Positions 44,897-55,829 of a DNA stretch of 64,000 nucleotides are shown here, piece after piece. Under the pieces are notes generated by a model, which was given only the letters and a program-made list of their open reading frames with translations, was not told where the DNA came from and ran no database searches. Origin of the DNA: Bubalus kerabau. Lineage: Eukaryota > Chordata > Mammalia > Artiodactyla > Bovidae. A program made the position numbers and the translations under genes. The stretch covers positions 46,128,501 to 46,192,500 of the forward strand of contig NC_073637.1 of the NCBI RefSeq assembly GCF_029407905.1, in the 5' to 3' direction. Numbering within the stretch: the first letter of the stretch is position 1; every line of letters starts with the position of its first letter.

Positions 44897-46349
44897 CTTT
44901 AAAAAAATTTAAATTTATTTATTTTAATTGGAGGCTAATTACTTTACAATATTGTATTTGTTTGGCCATACATTAACATGAATCCGCCACGGGTGTATAC
45001 GTGTTCCCCATCCTGAACCCCCCTCCCTTCTCCCTCCCCATCCCATCCCTCTGGGTCATCCCAGTGCACCAGCCCCAAGCAATCTGTATTCTGCATTGAA
45101 CCTGGACTGGCAATTCATTTCTTATATGATATTACACATGTTTCAATGCCATTCTCCCAAATCATCCCACCCTTTCCCTCTCCCACAGAGTCCAAAAGAC
45201 TGTTCTATACATCTGTGTCTCTTTTGCTGTCTCGCATACAGGGTTATTGTTACCATCTTTCTAAATTCCATATATATGCGTTAGTATACTTTATTGGTGT
45301 TTTTCCTTCTGGCTTACTTCACTCTGTATAATAAGCTCCAGTTTCATCCACCTCATTAGAACTGATTCAAATGTATTCTTTTTAATGGCTGAGTAATACT
45401 CCATTGTGTATATGTACCACAGCTTTCTTATCCATTCATCTGCTGATGGACATCTAGGTTGCTTCCATGTCCTGGCTATTATAAACAGCGCTGCAATGAA
45501 CATTGGGGTACATGTGTCTCTTTCAATTCTGGTTTCCTCAGTGTGTATGCCCAGCAGTGGGATTGCTGGGTCATAAGGCAGTTCTATTTCCAGTTTTTTA
45601 AGAATCTCCACACTGTTCTCCATAGTGGCTGTACTAGTTTGCATTCCCACCAACAGTATGAGTGTTGCCTTTTCTCCACACCCTCTCCAGCATTTATTGC
45701 TTGTAGACTTTTGGATCACAGCCATTCTGACTGGTGTGAAATGGTACCTCATTATGGTTTTGATTTGCATTTCTCTGATAATGAGTGATGTTGAGCATCT
45801 TTTCATGTGTTTGTTAGCGATCTGTATCTTGCCTGGAAAATCCCATGGATGGAGGAGCCTGGTGGGCCATGGTCCATGGGGTTGCTAAGAGTCCGACACG
45901 ACTGAGCGCCTTCACTTTCACTTTTCACTTTCATGCATTGGAGGAGGAAATAGCAACCCACTCCAGTGTTCTTGCCTGGAGAATCCCAGGGACGGGGGAG
46001 CCTGGTGGGCTGCTGTCTATGGGGTTGCACAGAGTCGGACACGACTGAAGCGACTTAGCAGCAGCATGTCTTCTTTGGAGAAATGTCTGTTTAGTTCTTT
46101 GGCCCATTTTTTGATTGGGTCGTTTATTTTTTTGGAATTGAGCTGCAGGAGTTGCTTGTATATTTTTGAGATTAGTTGTTTGTCAGTTGCTTCATTTGCT
46201 ATTATTTTCTCCCATTCTGAAGGCTGTCTTTTCACCTTGCTTATAGTTTCCTTTGTTGTGCAGAAGCTTTTAATTTTAATTAGGTCCCATTTATTTATTT
46301 TTGCTTTTATTTCCAATATTCTGGGAGGTGGGTCATAGAGGATCCTGCT
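44897..46349 (-). mobile_element. Ruminant L1, 5'-truncated, with a nested Bov-A2
   Basis: Reverse-oriented young L1. A 12-base duplication, tctcacagcatt, at 44885-44896 and 46350-46361. The minus frame 45291-45806 (171 codons) is the ORF2 C-terminus (PYDPAIPLLGIHTEETRIER; LWYIYTMEYYSAIKKN). The part upstream in L1 sense continues in the minus frame at 46017-46355 (INKWDLIKIKSFCTTKET; PSEWEKIIANEATDKQLIS). A Bov-A2 at 45830-46064 splits it. Confidence 0.94.
45830..46064 (+). mobile_element. Bov-A2 SINE, 5'-truncated, nested in L1
   Basis: Starts cttgcctggaaaatcccatg within monomer 1 and ends gcgacttagcagcagc. L1 sequence is continuous across it. Confidence 0.94.
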
Positions 46350-46361
46350 TCTCACAGCATT

Positions 46362-46818
46362 TTTGATGAGAGTTTTAAAGTGAAGAGATGACTAAAAACT
46401 GGCCTAAATTTGTGGGGAGTTACGCAGCAGGTACCTCAGCATGTGCTTCTGAGAGGGTCTCAGCGTAACTGTGAAAGGCTCTGGTGGGACGGGAACTAGC
46501 TCTTGATTCTCATTACTAATTTGAGTTATCACACTTAGATTGGTATATCAACAAACAGAATATATATTGTAGATTAAGTCTTGTCATGGGCTAAATTAAA
46601 TTGATTGCTAAAGTTGGAGAACATCAAGAATAGTCCAAGGATCATAAATAATAATCAAAACAAAGCACTGTGGTTCAGGTTCAACAATTAATACGGATGA
46701 ATAAAATAAAGGTGTCCCCAAAGCTTCTGCCATTCTCCCTAGGTTGTGCTTCTGTTTGATGGGGATAAAGATTATTAGACTCAACAAAGGTTGTCAAGAA
46801 GAAATAGTTAGAGGAAGG
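46362..46818. other. No recognised gene or repeat
   Basis: Unique-looking AT-rich sequence. Confidence 0.45.
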
Positions 46819-47274
46819 GTCAGTTCAGTTCAGTCACTCAATTGTGTCCGACTCTTCGCAACCCCATGAATCGCAGCACGCCGGGCCTCCCTGTTCATCA
46901 CCAACTCCCGGAGTTCACTCAGACTCACGTCCATTGAGTCAGTGATGCCATCCAGCCATCTCATTCTCTGTCGTCCTCCTCTCCTCCTGCCCTCAATCCC
47001 TCCCAGCATCGGGGTCTTTTCCAATGAGTCAACTCTTCGCATGAGGTGGCCAAAGTACTGGAGTTTCAGCTTTAGCATCATTCCTTCCAAAGAAATCCCA
47101 GGGCTGATCTTCGTCAGAATGGTCTGGTTGGATCTCCTTGCAGTCCAAGGGACTCTCAAGAGTCTTCTCCAACACCACAGTTCAAAAGCATCAATTCTTC
47201 GGCGCTCAGCTTTCTTCACAGTCCAACTCTCACATCCATACGTGACCACTGGAAAAACCATAGCCTTGACTAGA
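46819..47274 (-). mobile_element. BovB LINE, 5'-truncated
   Basis: Reverse BovB; the minus-strand frame 46830-47261 (143 codons) is uninterrupted ORF2 C-terminus (MVFPVVTYGCESWTVKKAE through GVAKSRTQLSD). Relatively well preserved. Confidence 0.96.
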
Positions 47275-48405
47275 CGTAGATCATCTCAAATGTGTTATCT
47301 GTATGTTAAAGTCAACGTGTCAATCAACAGACATTTAGTAATAAGTGTGCACTTCAGCATCCGGTCAGAGAACAAAGCTAAACAAGGTGGGAAAAAATTC
47401 CGTGTGGGGCTGTGTGGAGCTGGTTAAAAATGTGGTAACATTGCTGGCATGTTGTATCAGCCAGAAGTTGTCATTCTCACTCCTGAGTGCTTATCTCGGC
47501 AGGAATGCAGAACAAAAACATAGCCTGAGTCCCATCCAAGAGTTCAGGTTTCAATTGTTCCAGGACCCAGTCCAGATAAAATATTATTTGAGAAACACCT
47601 CAGGTGATGTTGCTGTCAGTCAGGGTTGAAATTCCTGGACTGGAATAATAGGGGATGGGTCTTGAGTTGGACCTTGAGGGTGGACAGCACAATAGATCAG
47701 TGGGGAGAAGGAAGATGAGTATCCTAGAGTACTCTAATAGAATCTAATAGATCCTAGTATCTATTTCCTATCGTAGGAAATAGAAAAGGGATGGAGGAAG
47801 GAATGACCAAGAACAAAAGACAGTGATGAATAGTGGAGACAGTGTGTTAGAAAGTTCTGGAAAATAAAAAACACATACATATGAGGCATATATACGTATG
47901 ATGGACCAGTTCACAGACATTTTTGAAAACAGTGGTAGGAAGTGGGAAATTCTGGACAAGGAAATGACCAGGTAATGAGAATAGTAGGTCAAGGAGCATA
48001 ATGGATTAGGGCCAATGCCAAGAAACAGGAGCAGGAAAAGCAGCTAAAGGCAGATGCAGAAGGCCCAGGTGGAATGAGAGGCACAGAGCTGAGAGGGCCA
48101 ACCTAGGCAGAGTGACAGCCTGGGGGAAAAGACGCTCTGGGGGCATGGAACCAAGAGGATATCGGAGGATACTGGGGACATCAAGGAAAAGGGCGAGCAA
48201 CAAAATGCCAAGAGGTGACACTGAGGGAGCTACAGACAACTAAGAAAGAAGTAACCAAAAATCCAAGCTGAGAGAGCCTTGTGAAAGGGAGAAAAGAAAC
48301 TACACAGCAAGAATTCTATCTCAGAGGGGAGAGAGGGTGAATGAAGAAATAGAGCCCCCACAGTATTCAAAGATGCAGTATAAGCTTAGCATAGTTTAAT
48401 TGATA
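47275..48405. other. Unique sequence with a perfect inverted repeat
   Basis: No gene recognised. Purine-rich, with a short hairpin at 47760-47784. Confidence 0.45.
47760..47784. repeat. Perfect 11-base inverted repeat, 3-base loop
   Basis: Arms tctatttccta (47760-47770) and taggaaataga (47774-47784) around tcg. Just upstream, tctaatag occurs twice. Confidence 0.9.
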
Positions 48406-48704
48406 GGTGAGGTGAAGTCGCTCAGTCGTGTCCGACTCTCTGCGACCCTGTAGACTGTAGCCTGCCAGGCTCCTCCGTCCATGGGATTCTCCAGGCAAGA
48501 ATACTAAGTCATGTCCAACTCTTTGTGACCCCATGGACACAGGGGAGCCTGCTAGGCTCCTCTGTCTATGGGATTCCCCAGGCAAGAATACTGGAGTGGG
48601 TTGCCATTTCCTACTACTCTAGGGGGTCTTCCAAACCCAGGGGTCAAACCTGTGTCTCCTGCATTGGCAGGTAATTCTTTACCACTGAGTCACCTGGGAA
48701 ACCC
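48406..48704 (-). mobile_element. Bov-tA SINE with a duplicated Bov-A part
   Basis: Reading left to right: a first Bov-A segment (about 48416-48505, tcgctcagtcgtgtccgact to caggcaagaatac), a second Bov-A segment starting at 48506 (taagtcatgtccaactcttt), and one tRNA-like head ending cacctgggaaaccc. The arrangement is Bov-A, Bov-A, tRNA head. Confidence 0.92.
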
Positions 48705-49909
48705 ATCATGAGCTTGGGGGAGGGAAACTCTGGCCAAGAATTACAGGTTGACGTGGGGCTGGTTTGCTAAATGTATCAGTTCAAGGAGAGTGAAAAACAA
48801 TTGCTCTGCTCAATGTATTCAGGTGAAATGAAATTAAGGTGAGAATACAGAATGTAAAAGAATTTATTTTCCCTGTGCAAACTTACTTGCACTTTGGGGT
48901 AAGGGGGTAATTAACAAGGACCTCCTGTTCTTGCTCTGCGCTGGTGAGAGAGGAGTGTGTACAGGGGTGAAGTGGGATGATGGCGTGTCACTAGCTAATG
49001 CAGTCCTTGTCCCTAGGGATCCTGAAGCAGAAAAATAATTTTTTTTAAAAAAAAAACTGCAGAATCTTCCCAGAAAACAGTAAAGAGATTTCCGTCTCTA
49101 GTCAGAGCAGGTTTTAAGTTCAGGACCCGGAGTTACAAATGATCAGAGGCAAGGCCCATCACAACTGCAGGAAATGAGCTGGGTGGTGGGGCTGGGGGGT
49201 TTGGTGGCTCACCCAGGGGCATTCTTAGTGGGGAGGTGACCACTGAATCTCAGCCATGGGAGCCCATGGCTTATGGCTCTTAATAGCAGACTGACTTGTA
49301 GGCGTACATAGCTCAATGAACTCCCCTACACTGAAAGCGACTCCTACATACACCTCCAAAATCCTTCGTGACCCTGTGCAGGGAGAATCAGCTGAGGCTG
49401 TCACTGCTGAGGCTTTTCTGTGTGCAGTAAGTGACCTGGGCTGGCAATACTGTCAGCAAGAGCATAGGGGGCAGCCAGAAGGGAAGCAGCTGTCGCCAGG
49501 ACCGAGAGGACCGAGAGAGGACCAAGATGCATTTGGTTGGAGAGGTTAAGTCTGAGGCATGTCCAGGACATCCAGGTAGGCACGGCTGAAGGTGGCTGCA
49601 CTATGGGAGCAGAACCCAGGAGACGGCCCGGCTGGACTTCTGCTTGGAAATTCACTCACAATGGGGTGTGCCTGTCCCATGAGTGGGTGGAGCTTCCTAC
49701 AGGCACAGCACACTGTCAGCCCTCAAACATCAGCTGAAAGACTGGAGAAGGGAAAACGGGTCTTCAGACTGAGAAGACTGGGACACATCTTATGGGGGTA
49801 AGGGGAGTAGAAAGAAGAGTAAAGAAAAGAGATAAAAAGGAGATGGTCAATGGGCAAGAATACTAGAGAGTTCAACACCACAAAAGTCAAGGGGAGAGAT
49901 TCAAAGGAG
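48705..49909. other. No recognised gene or repeat
   Basis: Unique-looking. 49190-49700 is GC-richer. Several short frames, none recognisable. Confidence 0.4.
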
Positions 49910-51130
49910 TCCCATTTTTTTCACTTATTAGACTGATAAAGACTGGAAACAGAGAGCTGCTCAGTGTTTTGGAGAGTTCAGTTGCTGCTGGGGAATGCAA
50001 GCTTGAATAACTTCTGCAAAGCAATTTGGCAATAGACATCAAAACCTCCCCAAAGTACGCATAGCTTTTAATCAGAATTTTTTTCCCTTGTGCTTATCAG
50101 TTGGAAATATGAATGAATATGCATGAGGCTTAGCTGTAAGATAGTTAATATGGCTGGAATGCTCTAAGATGAATCCCAGTGATCCCTGCCTCCTGGTAGT
50201 CAGTCACACCCTTGTAAAATACCTTCCAATTGAGTGTAGTCTGTGCCAGTGACTTGCTTCTAACAAACAGAAGGCACTTGTTTGAGTTATGACTAGGTGG
50301 CATAAGATTGTGCCTTTTGTCTTGCCGTTCTCTCCTCGGTATAGTAAGCACATGCTATCATTTTGACATGTCCAGTGTGAAAAAGGATTCCTCTTGCTGG
50401 CTTTCCTGAAGCAAATGGGCATGCTGAGGAGACGCATATGGTAAGGAATGGAGAGCCACCACCAGTCCATAGCCAGCTGTGAACTGAGCCCCTCACTTCA
50501 GCAACCTTGGAAGAAGGGAACTGTGCAACATATGAGCCTAGAAGGGCATGTGTCCTTGGCTGAGTCTTCAGATGAAATCCAGTTCCAGCTAACACCGTAG
50601 CTGTACATGTGTAAGTCTGCCTGAAGTAGAGGACTTATTAGCTAAGCCATGCCCAGATTTTTGACCCACAGAAATTGTGTTTGCAGGTAATTTTTTATAC
50701 AACAATATTCAACTGAGTTAACTACAGTGCTATTTCTAATAAGAAATAAATGGAAACAAACTAAAATGACCAGGTAATGATTGAAGTAAAAAGTATACAG
50801 ACATGATATAATTCACCCATTAAAATTATGCTATAGACAAATATAGATAAATATTTGTGGAATATGCAGTGTATTCATTACAATACATATTTTAAAGTTT
50901 AAAATACTCTGTGCTATAAAAGCATTATTTGGAATAAATGTCTTTTTATATGCAAATATAAAAGAGTGAGTAGAATTAATTCTACATAGAAAGGTGCTAA
51001 CAGTAGTTATCACCAAATCATTGCGTTAAGTGTGTTTTGGGTTTTTTGGTTTTATTTCTTCTGCTGATCTATACTCACAAATTCTTTAAAATGACTGTGT
51101 ACTACATGATAATAAAAAAGCACAATTAAA
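49910..51130 (+). mobile_element. Old L1 3' end split by a MaLR LTR
   Basis: Sense old L1: gctgctggggaatgcaagct, aagcaatttggcaatagaca at 49985-50040; resumes at 50736 with aagaaataaatggaaacaaa, ctgtgtactacatgataata. Collinear pieces around the LTR at 50145-50735. Confidence 0.55.
50145..50735 (+). mobile_element. MaLR (MLT1-type) solo LTR
   Basis: cccagtgatccctgcctcct, cacccttgtaaaataccttc, gccagtgacttgcttctaac, aagtctgcctgaag, then tttttgacccacagaaattg. Same broad family as 19500-21477. The minus-strand 100-codon frame is not a gene. Confidence 0.7.
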
Positions 51131-51292
51131 TGCATGAGTAAGAGAAAAAGAACAACAACATCAACAACATAGAATACCACAATAAATTAAGGAGGTCTCA
51201 TTCATTTTTTTTTATCATTTGCCTTCTATGTGCCGGGATGAAAACTGAGAAGAGTTATTTGATTTAACTTGACAGGAAATAAAGTGGAAATG
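51131..51292. other. No recognised gene or repeat
   Basis: Short AT-rich spacer. Confidence 0.5.
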
Positions 51293-51499
51293 AAAGTGTC
51301 TGTCACTCAGTCATGTCAGACTCTTTGTGAGCCCATGGACTGTAGCCCACCAGGCTTCTTTGTCCACAGGATTCTCCAGGCAAGAATACTGGAGTGGGTT
51401 ACCATTCCCTTCTCCAGGGGATCTTCCTGACCCAGGGATCAAACCCAGGTCTCCTGCATTGCAGGAAGATTCTTCACCACCTGAGCCACCAGAGGAGCA
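51293..51499 (-). mobile_element. Bov-tA SINE
   Basis: Reverse: cactcagtcatgtcagactc, body, head ending cacctgagccaccagagg. Confidence 0.94.
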
Positions 51500-51609
51500 C
51501 CATGCAGGAAAGGAACAACTGGTTAACTAAGACCACGTGGCATCGCCTCTTCATCAGTGGAAGAAGGGTAAGGGATTAGTTCTGACTGGCTAAACGCACC
51601 TAATAGTAT

Positions 51610-51916
51610 CAGATCAGATCAGTCGCTCAGTCGTGTCTGACTCTTTGCAACCCCATGAATCGCAGCACGCCAGGCCTCCCTGTCCCTCACCAACTCCCGG
51701 AGTTCACTCAGACTCACGTCCATTGAGTCAGTGATGCCATCCAGCCATCTCATGCTCTGTCATCCCCTTCTCCTCCTGCCCCCAATCCCTCCCAGCATCA
51801 GAGTCTTTTCCAATGAGTCAACTCTTCGCATGAGGTGGCCAAAGTACTGGAGCTTAAGCTTTAACATCATTCCTTCCAAAGAAATCCCAGGGCTGATCTC
51901 CTTCAGAATGGACTGG
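51610..51916 (-). mobile_element. BovB LINE 3' end
   Basis: Reverse BovB with a variant tail of agatc units. A 10-base duplication, ctaatagtat, at 51600-51609 and 51917-51926. 5'-truncated at about 307 bases. Confidence 0.95.
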
Positions 51917-51926
51917 CTAATAGTAT

Positions 51927-52171
51927 ACAACATAAATAAAGAAAGGAAAGAATTTCAAAGACTGTTACAAAGACATCATAACTGTTACAAATGGATAGGA
52001 TTGATAGCCAACATCTGAAATTGATACATGATACAAAAAATAAGAGAACTGAAATCAATTGGACAAAATATAGGTAAAAAATTACAAAAATAAGAGGGAC
52101 TGAGAAGAGTAAACACAAATAGATAAGACGTATACACAGGACAGAGGAAGAGAAAGGTATTACTGCTAAGA
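51927..52171. other. No recognised gene or repeat
   Basis: A-rich spacer; actgttacaaa occurs twice near 51960-51990. Confidence 0.45.
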
Positions 52172-52900
52172 AATCTTTTTCTTTTTTATTGAAGGATAAT
52201 TGCTTTACAGAATTTTGCTGTTTTCTGTCAGACCTCAACATGAATTAGCTGCAGGCATACATATATCCCCACCCTTTTGAACCTCCCTCCCATCTCCCTC
52301 CCCATCCCACCTCTCTAGGTTGCTACAGAGCTCCTGTTTGAGTTTCCTGAGCCATACAGCAAATTCCTGTTGGCTATCTATTTTACATGGTAATGTAAGT
52401 TTCCATGTTACTCTTTCTATACATCTCACCCCCTCCTCCCCTCTCCCTATGTCCATAAGTCTATTCTCCATGTCTGTTTCTCCATTGCTACTGCTACTGC
52501 TAAGTCACTTCAGTCGTGTCCGACTCTGTGTGACCCCGTAGACAGCAGCCCACCAGGCTCCCCCGTCCCTGGGATTCTCCAGGCAAGAACACTGGAGTGG
52601 GTTGCCATTTCCTTCTCCAGTGCAGCTGCCCTGTAAATAAATTCTTCAGTACCATTTTTCTAGATTCCATATATATGTGTTAGAATATGGTATTTATCTT
52701 TCTCCTTCTGACTCACTTCACTCTGTATAATAGGTTCTAGGTTCACCCACCTCATTAGAACTGACTCACATATGTTCTCTTTCATGGCTGAGTAATATTC
52801 CATTGTGTATCTATACCACACCTTCTTTATCCACCCATCTGTCGATGGACATCTAGGTTGCTCCCATGTTCTAGCTATTGTAAATAGTGCTGCAGTGAAC
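52172..52900 (-). mobile_element. Ruminant L1 3' part of an inverted insertion
   Basis: Reverse L1 3'UTR and ORF2 end: ccccacccttttgaacctcc, ggctgagtaatattccattg, ctatcgatggacatctagg region, ending at ctattgtaaatagtgctgca. It carries a nested Bov-A (52487-52624) and adjoins an L1 segment on the opposite strand. Confidence 0.92.
52487..52624 (-). mobile_element. Bov-A monomer nested in L1
   Basis: Reverse single monomer: taagtcacttcagtcgtgtc to gccatttccttctccagtgc. Confidence 0.93.
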
Positions 52901-52902
52901 AA

Positions 52903-53578
52903 AGGTGCTGGGGAAACTGGGCAGCTACGTGTAAAAGAGTGAAATTGGAACACTTCCTAACACCATGCACAAAGAGAAACTCAAAATGGGTTAAAGCCCT
53001 AAATGTAAGACCAGAGACTATAAAATTCTTAGAGGAAAACATAGGCAGAACAACTCGATGACATAAATCAAGACAAGATCCTCTATGACCCACCTCCTAG
53101 AGTAACGGAAATAAAAACAAAAGTAAGCAAGTGGGATCTGATTAAACTTAAAAACTTTTACACAGCAAAGGAAATGATAAGCAAGGTGAAAAGACAACCC
53201 TCAGAATGGGAGAAAATAATAGTAAATGAAACAACTGACAAAGGATTAATTTCCAAAATATACAAGCAGCTCATATAACTCAATACCAAAAAAACAAACA
53301 ACCCAATCAAAAAGTGGGAAAACGACCTAAACAGACATTTCTCCAAAGAAGACATACAGGTGGCTAACAAACACATGAAAAGATGCTCAACATCACTCAT
53401 TATTAGAGAAATGTAAATCAAAACTACAATGTGATATTACCTCATACGAGTCAGAATGGCCCTCATCAAAAAGTCTACAAACAATAGATGCTGGAAAGGG
53501 CGTGGAGAAAATGGAACACTCTTGCACTGTTGGTGGGAATGTAAATTGATACAGCCACTATGGAAGATGGTAAGGACA
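52903..53578 (+). mobile_element. L1 ORF2 segment, inverted 5' part of the same insertion
   Basis: Sense ORF2 sequence: aagtgggatctgattaaact, tcagaatgggagaaaataat, ttctccaaagaagacataca, gttggtgggaatgtaaattg. In the normal order, as in the copy at 44897-46349, this part lies upstream of the 3' part on the same strand. Here it faces the other way, as expected for twin priming. Confidence 0.9.
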
Positions 53579-53894
53579 TCTTAATATTGGTGGTTTTTTT
53601 TTTTTTTTTTGGCCTGGCTGATCTCTTTCTTTAGTATACAGATCATTTTAGAGCAGAAACTTGAGTTTCTTCGATTCTATTGGTCTTATGAAGAAACATA
53701 CCCATACAGTAATCATTCAGAGTTTGATTCTAATGATAATTATGTAAGAAAAATATTAGATCAAGTTAACTAACAAAGGAAACTATTGTTCATTTTGTTG
53801 CTCTATATTTCAAAAAGACTACCCAATATAAAAATATTCTTTAGAAGACAAATCAACTATCTAGAGAAGCAAGATATGCTGAAAAAAGCTAAAA
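53579..53894. other. Unique sequence with a poly(T) run
   Basis: A poly(T) run lies at about 53593-53610, then unique AT-rich DNA. Confidence 0.5.
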
Positions 53895-54366
53895 AGGTTT
53901 TTTTTTGCATTAAAAATATTGAAGTATAGTTGATTTACAATGTTTCAGGTATACAGCAAAGTGACTAAGTTATACATACATATATATACATTGGTATATA
54001 TATATTTTTTCAGATTATTTTCCCATATAGCTTATTATAAGATATTGAATATAGTTCCCTGTGCTACACAGTAGGTCCTTTTTATCTATTTTATATACAG
54101 TACTGTGTATTCAATAATCCCAAACTCCTAATTTATACCTTCACCTCTTTCCCCTTTGGTAACCATACGTTTGTTCTCTATGTCAGTAAGTCTATTTCTA
54201 TTTTGTAAATAAGTTCATTTGTATCTTTTTTTTTTTTAGATTTCACATATAAGTGATACAATATTTGTCTCTCTCTGTCTGGCTTACTTCACTTGTATGA
54301 TAATCTCTAGGTCAAGCCATGCTGCTGCAAATGGCACTATCTCATTCTTTTTTAATAGCTAAGTAT
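53895..54366 (-). mobile_element. Artiodactyl L1 3' end
   Basis: Reverse L1 3' end: gaagtatagttgatttacaa, tgtttcaggtatacagcaaa, ccctgtgctacacagtaggt, ggtaaccatacgtttgttct. 5'-truncated. Confidence 0.9.
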
Positions 54367-54767
54367 AAAAATTTATTTTAATTTTCCAACATGTCTCCCT
54401 TATCCCCAGGGAGAAAGCTATGACCATGAAGCAACAGCTCCTAGACCAAGGAACTCAAACAGTAAAACTACCAAGGTCTTTGCAGACATGTGCAGAGTTC
54501 CTTACAAATTCTGCTTTTGTTTGGACACACACAAAGCTGTGTCTGGGTACAAACCGACAAATGGATGTTAAAAAGCTCTGAATAAGTGAACCACTGGTGG
54601 TAAATGTATGAAATGACGAAACTGCAACTAAACTTGGAGGCTCTGAGTTCGGATGATTTTCCCTGCCTGGTCTCTATGGTTCAATGAGTAGAATTCTAAG
54701 GGACTTTTTTCATGCAAGTTTATGAAAACACCTTTGAGGAGCCACAGCATAAATGTATGGTACATGA
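54367..54767. other. No recognised gene or repeat
   Basis: Unique-looking spacer. Confidence 0.45.
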
Positions 54768-54990
54768 AGCCCCAGGTGGTGCTAGTGGTAAAGATCCTGC
54801 CTGCCACTGCAGGAGAGGTAAGAGACGTGGGCTCAATCCTTTGGTCTGGAAGATCCCCTGGAGGAGGGAATGGCAATGCATTCCAGTATTCTTGCCCTGA
54901 AAATCCCATGCATAGAGGAGCCTGGTGGGCTACAGTCCACAGGGTCACAGAGTCAGACACGACTGAAGTGACTGAGCTCGCACACACCCA
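54768..54990 (+). mobile_element. Bov-tA SINE
   Basis: Sense Bov-tA: ccccaggtggtgctagtggt to the tail cagacacgactgaagtgact, followed by a short CA-rich tail. Confidence 0.93.
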
Positions 54991-55829
54991 CACACATGGA
55001 GCACTGCATGGGGATAGAACCGCCAAGGGTGAACACAGAACTGAGAAAGCCTGCATTCAAAACCAGAAAATGAATGACATCTTACTTCCTAGATGCAGAG
55101 AGGATCCAGCTGTCTCTCCCCCAACCTCAACACACACACAGAATCTACATGAATAGCAGCAGAGATAATCAGCTGGGACAGCCAAGAAACGCCAGCACCC
55201 CAAAATGTAGACAATTCAAATGAATGACCCTTGGGTTTCTGAATGGAACTTTTTCTTTCTAAAAAATGTTGTGCATTCTGTTTAAATGGCACAGTATAAA
55301 AATGGCACTGTAACTTGTAATTTCAAGATATAAAATGTGAAACAGAAAACAAGGGGTTATAAATCAGCAGGAGACCAATTAAAATACTTAGACTGTCATT
55401 CAAAAACATTCCACAGAATGTAATAAAATGAGTGGGTGGTTGGTTCTATTTTAATAACTGAGGGCTGCAGGAAGATTTTATTTCTTCAAACTATCAGCCA
55501 AATATATCCAGGACTGGCTGAAACATGGAAAACACAGTTTTACATTATGTTAAGCTAAAAAATAAAATGTCTCAGAAGACTGCATCTGAACAGTGTTCTG
55601 ATTCACAGCAAGGCTCACTTGAGGATAAACCGCCCTTTATATGCAGTATTTTGTGCAGTTAATCTCATAATCAAATTGTATTCAGCTGTTATTCTACAAT
55701 TTTGTCATAAACATAAAAGCAACCAATGCTTCTCAATGAGGGTGGGCTGATATTTGGGGCAGGAGAATTCCTCATTGTGGTGGACTATTTTGCACAACTA
55801 AAACTGCCTCTGAGACATTTCCAAAGTGA
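54991..55829. other. No recognised gene or repeat
   Basis: Unique-looking AT-rich sequence before the long BovB. Confidence 0.4.

Noticed and set aside
45291..45806. 171-codon minus-strand frame, the longest or near-longest in the window, as a host gene
   Set aside because: The translated text is L1 ORF2 C-terminus and it sits in an L1 with a target-site duplication.
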